Assembly (NCBI RefSeq): GCF_006227205.1
Contig: NZ_VCNG01000001.1
Span: 496,001-560,000, forward strand
DNA: 64,000 nucleotides
Origin: Pseudomonas sp. ICMP22404
Lineage (GTDB): Bacteria > Pseudomonadota > Gammaproteobacteria > Pseudomonadales > Pseudomonadaceae
Direction of reading: 5' to 3'
Position 1 is the first letter of the stretch. Each line of letters starts with the position of its first letter. Made by a program: the position numbers and the translations under genes. Below the pieces are notes generated by a model that was not told the origin of the DNA, searched no databases, and saw nothing but the letters and a program-made list of their open reading frames with translations. This document shows positions 44,325 to 53,842 of the stretch, in pieces.

Positions 44325-44816
44325 TCAGGCAATGCGTGGGTCTGGATTGTCCAGGACGCTGTCTGTCTGCTCAGCGCGGAATTTTTTCAGCACGGTATGG
44401 AATTGTGGATGCTTGGCACCCAGGATACTCGCCGACAACAGGGCGGCGTTGATCGCGCCGGCCTTGCCGATGGCCAGGGTCGCGACCGGAATGCCGGCCG
44501 GCATCTGCACGATGGACAACAGCGAATCGACGCCCGAGAGCATCGACGACTGCACCGGCACGCCCAGCACCGGCAGGTGGGTCTTGGCCGCACACATGCC
44601 TGGCAGGTGAGCCGCACCACCGGCACCGGCGATGATCACCTCGATACCACGGGCCTCGGCTTCTTCGGCGTACTGGAACAGCAGGTCCGGGGTGCGGTGG
44701 GCAGAGACCACTTTCACCTCATAAGGGATGCCGAGCTTTTCCAGCATATCGGCGGTGTGGCTAAGGGTGGACCAATCGGACTTGGAGCCCATGATCACGC
44801 CAACCAGTGCACTCAT
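44325..44816 (-). CDS. purE: N5-CAIR mutase PurE
   Basis: A 163-aa class I PurE that converts N5-CAIR to CAIR. It has the phosphate-binding [17 protein letters not shown], the catalytic His in [10 protein letters not shown] and [22 protein letters not shown]. An AGAGG site lies about 10 bases before ATG 44816. The leader upstream contains a terminator hairpin downstream of a plausible promoter (see 44855-44940). Confidence 0.97.
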   Translation of the reverse strand: MSALVGVIMGSKSDWSTLSHTADMLEKLGIPYEVKVVSAHRTPDLLFQYAEEAEARGIEVIIAGAGGAAHLPGMCAAKTHLPVLGVPVQSSMLSGVDSLLSIVQMPAGIPVATLAIGKAGAINAALLSASILGAKHPQFHTVLKKFRAEQTDSVLDNPDPRIA

Positions 44817-44854
44817 CGTCGTGCCTCTTCTCTCTGGGCGCCCGCAGGCGCGTC

Positions 44855-44895
44855 AAAAAACAACAAGCCACGCGGGAAACCGGCGTGGCTTGTTG
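44855..44895 (-). terminator. Terminator hairpin in the purEK leader (possible attenuator)
   Basis: Read on the minus strand, CAACAAGCCACGC / GCGTGGCTTGTTG form a 13-bp stem closed by a short loop, followed directly by TTTTTT. It ends 38 bases before purE. A TATACT -10 candidate lies upstream at 44935-44940, so the hairpin would be inside the purE transcript. Confidence 0.75.
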
Positions 44896-44934
44896 TACGA
44901 ATAATGGCCGATCTGGACCGGCCGAAGGCCGCGC

Positions 44935-44940
44935 AGTATA
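44935..44940 (-). promoter_or_regulatory. Candidate -10 element for purEK
   Basis: TATACT on the minus strand, preceded by an AT-rich stretch without a clear -35. It lies 119 bases before purE and upstream of the leader terminator. Confidence 0.45.
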
Positions 44941-45047
44941 CCGCAATGAAGCAGATAAACAGCCCCTGTCGCGACCATCTGTCATTTGTGCCTGGACAGC
45001 GGTTTTATTGACTTCAAGGTCAATACAAGAACACCCCAGATCCCCCT

Positions 45048-45272
45048 CTGTGGGAGCGGGCTTGCTCGCGAAAGCGGAGGATCAGTGCAGAAGGTGGTGA
45101 CTGGCACGCCGCCTTCGCGAGCAAGCCCGCTCCCACATCTGATCTGTATTGATTCCATACGTTGTGAACGACACAAACCCTGTGGGAGCGAGCCTGCTCG
45201 CGATAGCGGTGGGCCAGGCAACAGTGATGTTGAATGTCAGTCCGTCATCGCGAGCAGGCTCGCTCCCACAGG
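45048..45272. repeat. Two adjacent REP doublets
   Basis: A doublet at 45048-45138 (TGTGGGAGCGGGCTTGCTCG and complement) and a second at 45180-45272 (TGTGGGAGCGAGCCTGCTCG and complement). They occupy most of the 469-base gap between purE and the LysR gene; no gene is seen there. Confidence 0.9.
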
Positions 45273-45285
45273 GTTGTGCGTGTTT

Positions 45286-46188
45286 TCAGGAGCCGGCGCC
45301 ACCTTCGAGCTTGCGCCACAGCAATCGCACATTGGCCTTGCGCACCAGGGCACAGCGGTACAGGCGGATCTCCAGCGGGACGTGCCATTGCGCACCGCCG
45401 CAGATCACCAGTTCGCCCCGGGCCAGTTCGGCGCGCACGCTCAGTTGCGGCACCCAGGCGATGCCCAGGCCTTCCAGGGCCATGCTTTTCAAGCTGTCGG
45501 CCATGGCCGTTTCGTAGACAGTGGTGAAACGCAGCGCCCGCTGACGCAGCAACTGGTTCACCGAACGACCGAGAAACGCCCCGGCGCTGTAGGCCAGTAG
45601 CGGCACGCTGGCCTCGCCTTCGAGGTCGAACAGCGGCTTGCCGTTGGCATCGGCGGCACACACCGGCAGCATTTCGGTCTGGCCCAGGTGCAGCGACGGG
45701 AAGATTTCCGGGTCCATCTGCATCGCCGAATCCGGGTCGTAGAACGCCAGCATCAGGTCGCAACCGCCTTCACGCAGGGCATGGACGGCATCGCCGACGT
45801 TGGTCGCCACCAGGCGCGTGGCGATGTTCATGCCTTCGTTGCGCAACTGCGCGATCCAGCGCGGGAAAAAGCCCAACGCCAAGGAGTGCGCAGCCGCTAC
45901 CTGGATCACTTCGCCCTGCCCGCCTTCCAGATGATGCAAATGCCGCAGCACCTCGCCCAACTGTTCCACTACCGTGCGCGCCGTCACCAGGAACAACTGC
46001 CCGGCCGCTGTCAGCTCGACCGGCGTGCGGGAGCGGTTGACCAACGTCAGCCCCAGCGCCGCCTCAAGGCTACGGATCCGCCGACTGAACGCCGGTTGCG
46101 TGACGAAACGCCGTTCGGCCGCCTGGGAGAAACTGCGAGTAGCCGCCAAGGCACTGAAGTCCTCGAGCCATTTGCTTTCAAGATTCAT
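45286..46188 (-). CDS. LysR-type regulator divergent from aspA
   Basis: A 300-aa LysR regulator. The N-terminal helix-turn-helix (about 1-65) reads WLEDFSALAATRSFSQAAERRFVTQPAFSRRIRSLE, followed by a periplasmic-binding-like effector domain. GGGAG lies upstream of ATG 46188. It is divergent from aspA with a 181-base space that holds a LysR dyad. This matches the order seen in other Pseudomonas, so it likely controls aspA in response to an amino or dicarboxylic acid; the ligand is unknown. Confidence 0.93.
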   Translation of the reverse strand: MNLESKWLEDFSALAATRSFSQAAERRFVTQPAFSRRIRSLEAALGLTLVNRSRTPVELTAAGQLFLVTARTVVEQLGEVLRHLHHLEGGQGEVIQVAAAHSLALGFFPRWIAQLRNEGMNIATRLVATNVGDAVHALREGGCDLMLAFYDPDSAMQMDPEIFPSLHLGQTEMLPVCAADANGKPLFDLEGEASVPLLAYSAGAFLGRSVNQLLRQRALRFTTVYETAMADSLKSMALEGLGIAWVPQLSVRAELARGELVICGGAQWHVPLEIRLYRCALVRKANVRLLWRKLEGGAGS

Positions 46189-46256
46189 CACGCTCTCCCG
46201 AAACATGCACCAAAACAGGTCACACGTCCGCCGTACCGTCGGCGTCACATCCGCAT

Positions 46257-46273
46257 TATGCCGAATATGCATA
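46257..46273. promoter_or_regulatory. LysR-type dyad operator in the LysR/aspA intergenic region
   Basis: TATGC-cgaatat-GCATA, a perfect 5-bp dyad with a 7-base centre that fits T-N11-A. It lies 69 bases before the LysR start and 97 before aspA. Confidence 0.65.
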
Positions 46274-46369
46274 GGGCAGTGTTTAACAGCATTGGCCCTT
46301 ACGTTTATGAGAGCCTACGATCCACAGCGTTCCGGCTCAGACCGGGTCCTTATCGAGATGATTTCCATC

Positions 46370-47794
<1,425 letters not shown>

Positions 47795-47847
47795 TCGATG
47801 CAACCACCGCTCACCAGGTCGAGGGACTAGACACCTCTCACCTTTTG

Positions 47848-47881
47848 AGGGCTTGGGGATTATTCCCCAAGCCCTTTTTTT
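47848..47881 (+). terminator. Rho-independent terminator of aspA
   Basis: GGGCTTGGGGA / TCCCCAAGCCC stem followed by seven T residues. Confidence 0.95.
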
Positions 47882-47925
47882 GCCACTGCCACGGAGGCCT
47901 TATGCCGAAAACGACAACATCGGAT

Positions 47926-47979
47926 AAAGATCGCAGCCTTGGACAGCTCCTGCAAAGGGCTGTCGAAGGCTGCGATTTT
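47926..47979. repeat. Palindromic repeat (GATCGCAGCCTT family)
   Basis: GATCGCAGCCTTGGACAGC pairs with GCTGTCGAAGGCTGCGAT around a short centre. This is another dispersed Pseudomonas palindrome. The rest of the 446-base gap up to 48241 holds no recognisable gene; it should include the symporter promoter. I looked for a glycine riboswitch there and saw none. Confidence 0.75.
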
Positions 47980-48241
47980 CGTTAATCCCAGCAAGTCGTT
48001 TCGTCGCTTGCACCACAACCGTGCAGACGGGCATCGCACTGATAGGTATAGTGCCGCCCCTCTTCACATGTGTGGTCGTCGGTAGCGAGATCTTAAACAT
48101 GCGAAACCCGAACTAATAACAACCCGCGAATTGGACCGGGACGAAACCTCGCCTCACCTGTCAAGCCGTGCGCCGACGGATGTTTCGTGATGTTTCCAAA
48201 TGGCCAGCATTTGCTTAAACAAAAAACAGCGAGGAATACTC

Positions 48242-49690
48242 ATGCTCGAAGTCATCAACGACTTCCTCTCAGGGAAAGTGCTGATCCTGCTCATTGTCGG
48301 GCTCGGCGGCTACTTCACGATCCGCTCGCGTTTCGTCCAGTTCCGTCATTTCTTCCACATGTTCGCGGTGTTCCGTGACAGCCTAAAAAGCAGCACCGAC
48401 CAGCTCAGCTCCTTCCAGGCCCTGATGCTCAGCCTCGCCGGTCGTGTCGGCGCGGGCAACATTGCCGGTGTCGGCATCGCCGTGACCCTCGGCGGCCCCG
48501 GTGCAGTGTTCTGGATGTGGGTAACCGCGCTGGTCGGCATGTCCAGCAGCTTCTTCGAGTGCTCCCTCGGCCAGCTGTACAAGCGCTGCGACTCCGAAGG
48601 CCAGTACCGTGGCGGCCCGTCCTACTACATCCAGCACGGCCTGCAGAAACGCTGGTTGGGCATGATCATGGCCTTCCTGCTGCTGATCACTTTCGGCTTC
48701 GCCTTCAACGGCCTGCAAGCCCACGCCGTGACCCACTCGCTGAACAATGCCTTCGGCCTCGACACCACCTACACCGGCCTGGGCCTGGCGGTGCTACTGG
48801 GCCTGGTGTTCATCGGCGGGATCAAGCGTATCGCCCGCGTCGCCGACCTGCTGGTACCGGTCAAGACCCTGGCCTACATCGCCGTGACCATCTACGTGAT
48901 CGTGCTGCAGTTCGACCACGTACCGGCCATGCTGGCTACCATCGTCAAGAGCGCCTTCGGTCTGGACCAAGCGTTCGGCGGCCTGATCGGCAGCGCCATC
49001 GTCATGGGCGTCAAGCGCGGCGTCTTCGCCAACGAAGCAGGCCTGGGCAGTGCGCCTAACGTGGCCGCCGTTGCATCGGTCGAACACCCGGTCGCCCAAG
49101 GCGTGGTCCAGGCGTTCAGCGTGTTCCTGGACACCTTCGTGATCTGCACCTGCACCGCGCTGCTGATCCTGCTGTCGGGCTTTTACACCGCAGGCTTCGA
49201 AGGCGACGGCATTGCCCTGACCCAGAACTCCCTGGCCGCCGTGGTCGGTGACTGGGGCCGGATGTTCATCTCCGTGGCCTTGGCGCTGTTCGTGTTCACC
49301 TCGATCCTCTACAACTACTACCTGGGCGAAAACAACCTGCGCTTCATGCTCGGTGAGAACCGCAAGGCGCTGATCGGTTATCGCGCACTGGTACTGGTGC
49401 TGATTTTCTGGGGCGCCATCGAAAACCTCAGCACCGTGTTCGCTTTCGCCGACATCACCATGACCCTGCTGGCCTTCGTGAACCTGATCGCGCTGTTCCT
49501 GCTGTTCAAGGTCGGCATGCGCATCCTGCGCGACTACGACGCCCAGCGTTCGGCCGGCATCAAGACTCCGGTCTTCGATTCCAGCAAATTCCCGGACCTG
49601 GATCTGGACCGCAAAGCCTGGCCAGCCAGCCCATCCGCCTCGGCTGCCCAGCCTGACGCGGTGACCGGTGTGGCCGCAGCGCAACGCTGA
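48242..49690 (+). CDS. AGCS-family sodium:alanine/glycine symporter
   Basis: A 482-aa inner-membrane amino acid:cation symporter. The family core is LAGRVGAGNIAGVGIAVTLGGPGAVFWMW in the N-terminal third, with GGIKRIARVADLLVPVK and NEAGLGSAPNVAAVA later. About eleven helices are expected. Substrates in the family are alanine and glycine, less often others. GAGGA lies 6-7 bases before ATG 48242. It lies between aspA and ansA, suggesting a set for amino-acid uptake and breakdown. Confidence 0.95.
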   Translation: MLEVINDFLSGKVLILLIVGLGGYFTIRSRFVQFRHFFHMFAVFRDSLKSSTDQLSSFQALMLSLAGRVGAGNIAGVGIAVTLGGPGAVFWMWVTALVGMSSSFFECSLGQLYKRCDSEGQYRGGPSYYIQHGLQKRWLGMIMAFLLLITFGFAFNGLQAHAVTHSLNNAFGLDTTYTGLGLAVLLGLVFIGGIKRIARVADLLVPVKTLAYIAVTIYVIVLQFDHVPAMLATIVKSAFGLDQAFGGLIGSAIVMGVKRGVFANEAGLGSAPNVAAVASVEHPVAQGVVQAFSVFLDTFVICTCTALLILLSGFYTAGFEGDGIALTQNSLAAVVGDWGRMFISVALALFVFTSILYNYYLGENNLRFMLGENRKALIGYRALVLVLIFWGAIENLSTVFAFADITMTLLAFVNLIALFLLFKVGMRILRDYDAQRSAGIKTPVFDSSKFPDLDLDRKAWPASPSASAAQPDAVTGVAAAQR

Positions 49691-49742
49691 TCGGCAAGCC
49701 TGCTGCAAAAACCGGGCGCATCCCCTGCGCCCGGCGTGACAC

Positions 49743-49776
49743 AACGTAAGGTCGGCGTCATGCTCGACCTTATGTT
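49743..49776. promoter_or_regulatory. Inverted repeat upstream of ansA
   Basis: AACGTAAGGTCG and CGACCTTATGTT form a 12-base dyad with one mismatch and a 10-base centre. It could be an operator or the first of two stacked hairpins. Confidence 0.5.
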
Positions 49777-49777
49777 G

Positions 49778-49801
49778 GGCAGCTCGACGAAGCTGCCGTT
49801 T
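49778..49801 (+). terminator. Terminator-like hairpin between the symporter and ansA
   Basis: GGCAGC / GCTGCC with a 8-base loop followed by GTTTTC. It lies just 20 bases before ansA, so it might terminate the symporter transcript or control ansA. Confidence 0.5.
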
Positions 49802-49820
49802 TCGTCCTCGGAGAACAACC

Positions 49821-50831
49821 ATGAATTCCTCGACCTATCCTGCCGCCCAGCACGTCATGGTGCTCTACACCGGCGGCACCATCGGTATGCAAGCCAGCGC
49901 CCACGGCCTCGCCCCGGCTTCCGGCTTCGAAGCTCGCATGCGCGACTACCTGCACAGCCAACCTGAACTCGCCGTCCCGCAATGGCGCTTCCGGGAAATG
50001 TCGCCGCTGATCGACAGCGCCAACATGACCCCAACCTATTGGCAGCAACTGCGCGAAGCGGTGGTCGACGCCGTGGATGTGCAAGGTTGTGACAGCGTGT
50101 TGATCCTGCACGGCACCGATACCCTGGCCTACAGCGCGGCGGCGATGAGCTTCCAGTTGTTGGGCCTGCATGCCCGTGTCTGCTTCACCGGTTCCATGCT
50201 GCCCGCCGGCGTGACCGACAGCGACGCCTGGGAAAACCTCAGCGGCGCGCTGGTCGCCCTCGGCCGGGGCCGGGGCCTGGCGCCGGGCGTGCACCTGTAC
50301 TTCCACGGCGAGCTGCTGGCGCCGACCCGTTGCGCGAAAGTACGCAGTTTCGGTCGCCATCCGTTCAAACGCCTGGAGCGTCAGGGCGGCGGTGCCAAAG
50401 CCACGTCGCTGCCGGCGCAGTTGAATTACAACCAGCCGAAGCAACTGGCGAACGTCGCGGTACTACCGTTGTTTCCGGGCATCAGCGCCGACATCCTCGA
50501 TGGCCTGCTGAGCAGCGGCATCCAGGGCCTGGTGCTGGAATGCTACGGCAGCGGAACCGGCCCGAGCGACAACCCGGCCTTCCTCGCCAGCCTGACCCGA
50601 GCGCGGGACAGCGGCGTGGTGGTGGTGGCGGTGACGCAATGCCATGAAGGCGGCGTGGAGCTGGACGTGTACGAGGCCGGCAGCCGTTTGCGTGGCGTCG
50701 GCGTGCTGTCCGGCGGCGGCATGACCCGCGAGGCTGCGTACGGCAAGTTGCAGGCGCTGATCGGCGCAGGGCTGCCGGTGGATGAGGTTCGGCGGTTGGT
50801 TGAGCTGGACCTGTGTGGCGAACTGATCTGA
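49821..50831 (+). CDS. ansA: Type I L-asparaginase
   Basis: A 336-aa asparaginase that hydrolyses Asn to Asp and ammonia. First catalytic Thr motif LYTGGTIGM and second motif ILHGTDTLAYSAAAMSF. No signal peptide is present, so it is the cytoplasmic low-affinity type I. The C-terminal domain includes LVLECYGSGTGPSDNPAFL, a binding loop of allosteric type I enzymes. Its product aspartate can feed the nearby aspA. Confidence 0.94.
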   Translation: MNSSTYPAAQHVMVLYTGGTIGMQASAHGLAPASGFEARMRDYLHSQPELAVPQWRFREMSPLIDSANMTPTYWQQLREAVVDAVDVQGCDSVLILHGTDTLAYSAAAMSFQLLGLHARVCFTGSMLPAGVTDSDAWENLSGALVALGRGRGLAPGVHLYFHGELLAPTRCAKVRSFGRHPFKRLERQGGGAKATSLPAQLNYNQPKQLANVAVLPLFPGISADILDGLLSSGIQGLVLECYGSGTGPSDNPAFLASLTRARDSGVVVVAVTQCHEGGVELDVYEAGSRLRGVGVLSGGGMTREAAYGKLQALIGAGLPVDEVRRLVELDLCGELI

Positions 50832-50844
50832 CCGCCAGGCACAC

Positions 50845-50931
50845 CTGTGGGAGCAAGGCTTGCCCGCGACAAAGTTGACGCGATCCTCAGAAATCGCGGC
50901 GATATATCGCGAGCAGGCTTTGCTCCTACAA
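50845..50931. repeat. Degenerate REP doublet
   Basis: CCTGTGGGAGCAAGGCTTGC at left and ATCGCGAGCAGGCTTTGCTC at right in inverted orientation; both arms diverge from the consensus. Confidence 0.7.
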
Positions 50932-51018
50932 TTTGCTGCCACGAAGCATGGCAGCTTTGGGCTTTACTCCCGGCACACAACTTGCTCCATTTACAGCTTC
51001 CCCAGGCTGGAAACGGAC

Positions 51019-52011
51019 ATGCTTCATTCCCACCTCACCACCCTCAACGCCGTCTCACTGGTGCTCAACGCCTTCAAACATGAAGGCCTGCCCAGTGACG
51101 AATTGCTGGCCGGCAGCGGCATCAGCGCGGCGGACCTGAGCCGGGCCGACACGCGTATCACCACCAACCAGGAAATGCAGGTCTGCGCCAACGCCGTGGC
51201 CCTCAAGCGCGACATCGGCCTGGAATTGGGGCGCAGCATGCACGTTTCCTCCTACGGCATGCTCGGCTACGCCCTGCTCACCAGTGCCACCTTAGGTGAC
51301 GCCTTGCAGCTGGCGCTGCGCTATCCGGCGCTATTGGGAACACTCTTCGACCTGAACCTGGAAGACGATGGCGAGCACCTCTGGTTCAGCGCCAGCGACT
51401 ATCGGGAGGCCCCGGCCCTGGCCGCATTCAACGCCGAATTCTGCATGGTCTCGCTGAAAGTCATCTGCAACGACCTGCTCGGTCACCCGCTGCCCTTGCG
51501 CGCGGCGCGCTTCGAACACCCGGCACCGGATTACCAAGCCCGCTACGGGGCCCATTTCGATTGCCCGGTGCGTTTCGACGCCATCGACAACGCCTTTGCC
51601 TTCGACCGCCACTGGCTCGACCACCCGTTGCCGCTGGCCGACCCCATCACCCACCACGCCATGGTCGAACGCTGCCGCAAGCAAAATATCGAATTCACCG
51701 GCCGCCAGGCCTGGCTGGGCCGCATCCGCCAACTGCTCGCCGCCCAACTCGACGCCGCCCCCGGCCTGGAAGGCCTGGCCGAACAAATGAACTGCTCCGC
51801 CCGCACGTTACGCCGGCACCTCAAGGATTCGGGTTGCAGTTACCAGGAGCTACTGGACGAACTGCGCTTCGAGCGGGCCAAGCAAATGCTCTGGGAGGAC
51901 CAACTCCCCATCCACCGCATCGCCGAACTGCTGGGCTTCAGCGAAACCGCCAGCTTCCGCCACGCCTTCGTCCGCTGGAGCGGCGTGGCGCCGAGTCAGT
52001 TCAGGCCCTAA
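51019..52011 (+). CDS. AraC-family regulator (OruR/ArgR-like ligand domain)
   Basis: A 330-aa regulator. The N-terminal ~210 residues resemble the arabinose-binding-like domain of the OruR/CdhR group (TRITTNQEMQVCANAVALKRD, YGMLGYALLTSATLGDALQLALRY). The C-terminal AraC DNA-binding domain (about 240-330) has two helix-turn-helices, EGLAEQMNCSARTLRRHLKD and HRIAELLGFSETASFRHAFVRW. ATG 51019 starts the conserved part; the upstream ORF runs through a REP. The target is not clear; ansA upstream is on the same strand. Confidence 0.92.
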   Translation: MLHSHLTTLNAVSLVLNAFKHEGLPSDELLAGSGISAADLSRADTRITTNQEMQVCANAVALKRDIGLELGRSMHVSSYGMLGYALLTSATLGDALQLALRYPALLGTLFDLNLEDDGEHLWFSASDYREAPALAAFNAEFCMVSLKVICNDLLGHPLPLRAARFEHPAPDYQARYGAHFDCPVRFDAIDNAFAFDRHWLDHPLPLADPITHHAMVERCRKQNIEFTGRQAWLGRIRQLLAAQLDAAPGLEGLAEQMNCSARTLRRHLKDSGCSYQELLDELRFERAKQMLWEDQLPIHRIAELLGFSETASFRHAFVRWSGVAPSQFRP

Positions 52012-52033
52012 ACCCACAGACAACACCCACCCC

Positions 52034-52235
52034 CTGTGGGAGCGAGCCTGCTCGCGAAGCAATCCTCCATACACCACATCCCAGAAGCCCAACCACAACC
52101 CCTGTGGCGAGGGAGCTTGCTCCCGCTGGGCTGCGCAGCAGCCCCAATCCAACCGACGCATGTCTACCTGACAAACCACACCAGCCAACCCACGACGGCT
52201 ACGCCGCCGAGCGGGAGCAAGCTCCCTCGCCACGG
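52034..52235. repeat. REP half and composite TGTGGCGAGGGAGCTTGCTC inverted repeat
   Basis: A single REP at 52034-52059, then a pair TGTGGCGAGGGAGCTTGCTC / GAGCAAGCTCCCTCGCCACG at 52102-52235 with GGGCTGCGCAGCAGCCC inside the left arm. Confidence 0.85.
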
Positions 52236-52479
52236 ATTGCAGCCCGCTACGCCCGCGTCGTATCTCCTGACTGCCAGACTTCCGGCGGGCTACCCAACCT
52301 TGCGCCTTTACCTACAACTACGCCAGAATCCGCCCGCTTGTGCGCCCTGGCCTTGGCCCCTATCGTAATCCCCGTCGCTGCACACTCAGCGAACGGGCTT
52401 GGCGGCCCGGAACACGAAAGGCGCAATACCCTCAAACATGATTGCAATGCCCCTGGCCTTGCATGCTCTTGTTATGACG

Positions 52480-52536
52480 GGTTGCGCAAGGATCCCCTCG
52501 GGGATGCCGGGTTCCTTTCGTTCCGGTCCGCCAACC
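52480..52536 (+). ncRNA. C4-antisense-RNA-like structured leader
   Basis: The outer stem GGTTGCG / CGcCAACC closes two hairpins: ATCCCCTCGGGGAT and CCGG-gttcctttcgtt-CCGG. This three-way junction looks like the C4 RNA class known from phages and Pseudomonas-type genomes. It lies 70 bases upstream of the DUF6124-type gene, with a further hairpin (CCGTCACC / GGTGACGG, 52546-52581) between. Classification is by eye. Confidence 0.5.
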
Positions 52537-52606
52537 TTGTGTAATCCGTCACCCCATCTGCTTGGCGGCAGACGGTGACGGTTCCTCTTACGAAAGGAGC
52601 ACCACC

Positions 52607-52969
52607 ATGTTCAAGATCACCCCCAATCCTCCTGAAGCAGACCCTACCTCCCCCTACGCCGACGGCATCAACGCCCAAAAACTCGACGCCGCCGCCAAAC
52701 GTGCCCTGGATTTCTATCTATTACCAAAATCGGAAAAACCTGAAGCCACCACTCAACCGGGTCAGCTGTTCACCGTCGTAGAAGACGTCGACACCGAATG
52801 CCTGCTCGCCAACCTCAGCGAAACCCTGGCTTCGGCTGATGCGATGGTCAGTGATCTCGCATTCGAATTGGATGGCTCTCGCCGCCACGTTGCCCTTGGC
52901 ATTCAGCAATTGATCGAGCTGAGTTCATTACTGGCGAACCGGGCGTTGGATAACGTTGATCCGCGATAG
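52607..52969 (+). CDS. Small DUF6124-type protein
   Basis: A 120-aa cytoplasmic protein with the opening MFKITPNPPE and centre DTECLLANLSETLASADAM seen in Pseudomonas proteins of the DUF6124/DUF3077 type. It is acidic, helical and has no known activity. Strong site AAAGGAG lies 8 bases before ATG 52607. The structured RNA just upstream and the hairpin between suggest post-transcriptional control. The 595-base gap before it contains only repeats and this leader. Confidence 0.85.
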   Translation: MFKITPNPPEADPTSPYADGINAQKLDAAAKRALDFYLLPKSEKPEATTQPGQLFTVVEDVDTECLLANLSETLASADAMVSDLAFELDGSRRHVALGIQQLIELSSLLANRALDNVDPR

Positions 52970-53080
52970 CCGTAAGCCTTCCCGCAAGCCCGGCGCATTG
53001 CGTCGGGTTCACTTCAGAAGTGTTTATCCTGAACGGCCATGACAACGACTTGAGGGCCGATTTCGTCGCGTGTAACGTCC

Positions 53081-53758
53081 CTATGCAGTCGCCAGTACCG
53101 CTCCTGCTTCTTGCAAATGCTCGCGGAACCGGACGGCGTAGTCCTCTGCAACGGCCGCCTGAATACTGGGATGTTTAGCCAGGGCACGACGCCACTCAGC
53201 CACTCGGCTCAGCCCATCGAACAGAGGGTGGTTGGATGCGAATCCAAGTATGTCGAAATAGCGAAAGACCGGGGCCATGGCGATGTCGACCATGCTGAGT
53301 CTTTGTCCGGCGAAATAAGGTCCGTCTGACATTTCACCGTCGAATCGCTCCAGCTTTCCTCTCAAAGCTGCGGATTTTCCAAGGGCTGTCTGCTGATCTG
53401 AGGCGTTCAGAAATCCCCATGCGTCCCCCAGGGTGGCAGATGCGAATTCGACCCAGGCGCGGTGTTGTGCTCGGGTCAGCGCATTCACCGGATGCAACGC
53501 AGGGTCGGGGTGCACGTCCTCCAGGTATTCACAGATGGCGACGCTCTCGAATAGAACGGACCCGCCCTCATTGCCATCTGGCACCTTGAGCAGCGGAACC
53601 TTGCCCGTTGGTGACATCGTCAGAAACCAGTCCGGCCTGTCGCGAAGGTCGACATTTACACGCTGAAAGGAAACTTCTTTTTCGAGCAACACGATGGCCA
53701 CTCGCTGAACGAATGGACACAAGTGGTGGCTGACGAGCACCAGCGGTGATCGGGACAT
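53081..53758 (-). CDS. Glutathione S-transferase family protein
   Basis: A 225-aa protein with an N-terminal thioredoxin-like domain (about 1-85) and a C-terminal helical domain. VSHHLCPFVQRVAIVL carries the Cys of Omega/Beta-like enzymes, GKVPLLKVPDG the cis-Pro and ESVAICEYLEDV the glutathione gamma-Glu contact. It may act as transferase or thiol reductase; the substrate is unknown. ATG 53758 is used; ATG 53770 is possible. It lies 84 bases downstream of the SDR gene on the same strand. Confidence 0.92.
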   Translation of the reverse strand: MSRSPLVLVSHHLCPFVQRVAIVLLEKEVSFQRVNVDLRDRPDWFLTMSPTGKVPLLKVPDGNEGGSVLFESVAICEYLEDVHPDPALHPVNALTRAQHRAWVEFASATLGDAWGFLNASDQQTALGKSAALRGKLERFDGEMSDGPYFAGQRLSMVDIAMAPVFRYFDILGFASNHPLFDGLSRVAEWRRALAKHPSIQAAVAEDYAVRFREHLQEAGAVLATA

Positions 53759-53842
53759 TGGAATACCCATCAATAAAAGAATCCGCGCCCGCCGCCACGC
53801 ATGGGCGCCGGGCTATATAGACGCGTCGTTCGTGCGAAGCAC

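Noticed and set aside
45974..46369. N-terminal extension of aspA into the LysR gene
   Set aside because: The frame is open, but the segment is antisense to the LysR gene and ATG 46370 gives the normal aspartase length.
47882..48241. Glycine riboswitch before the AGCS symporter
   Set aside because: Such riboswitches are common before AGCS genes elsewhere, but the conserved glycine aptamer blocks are not present here.
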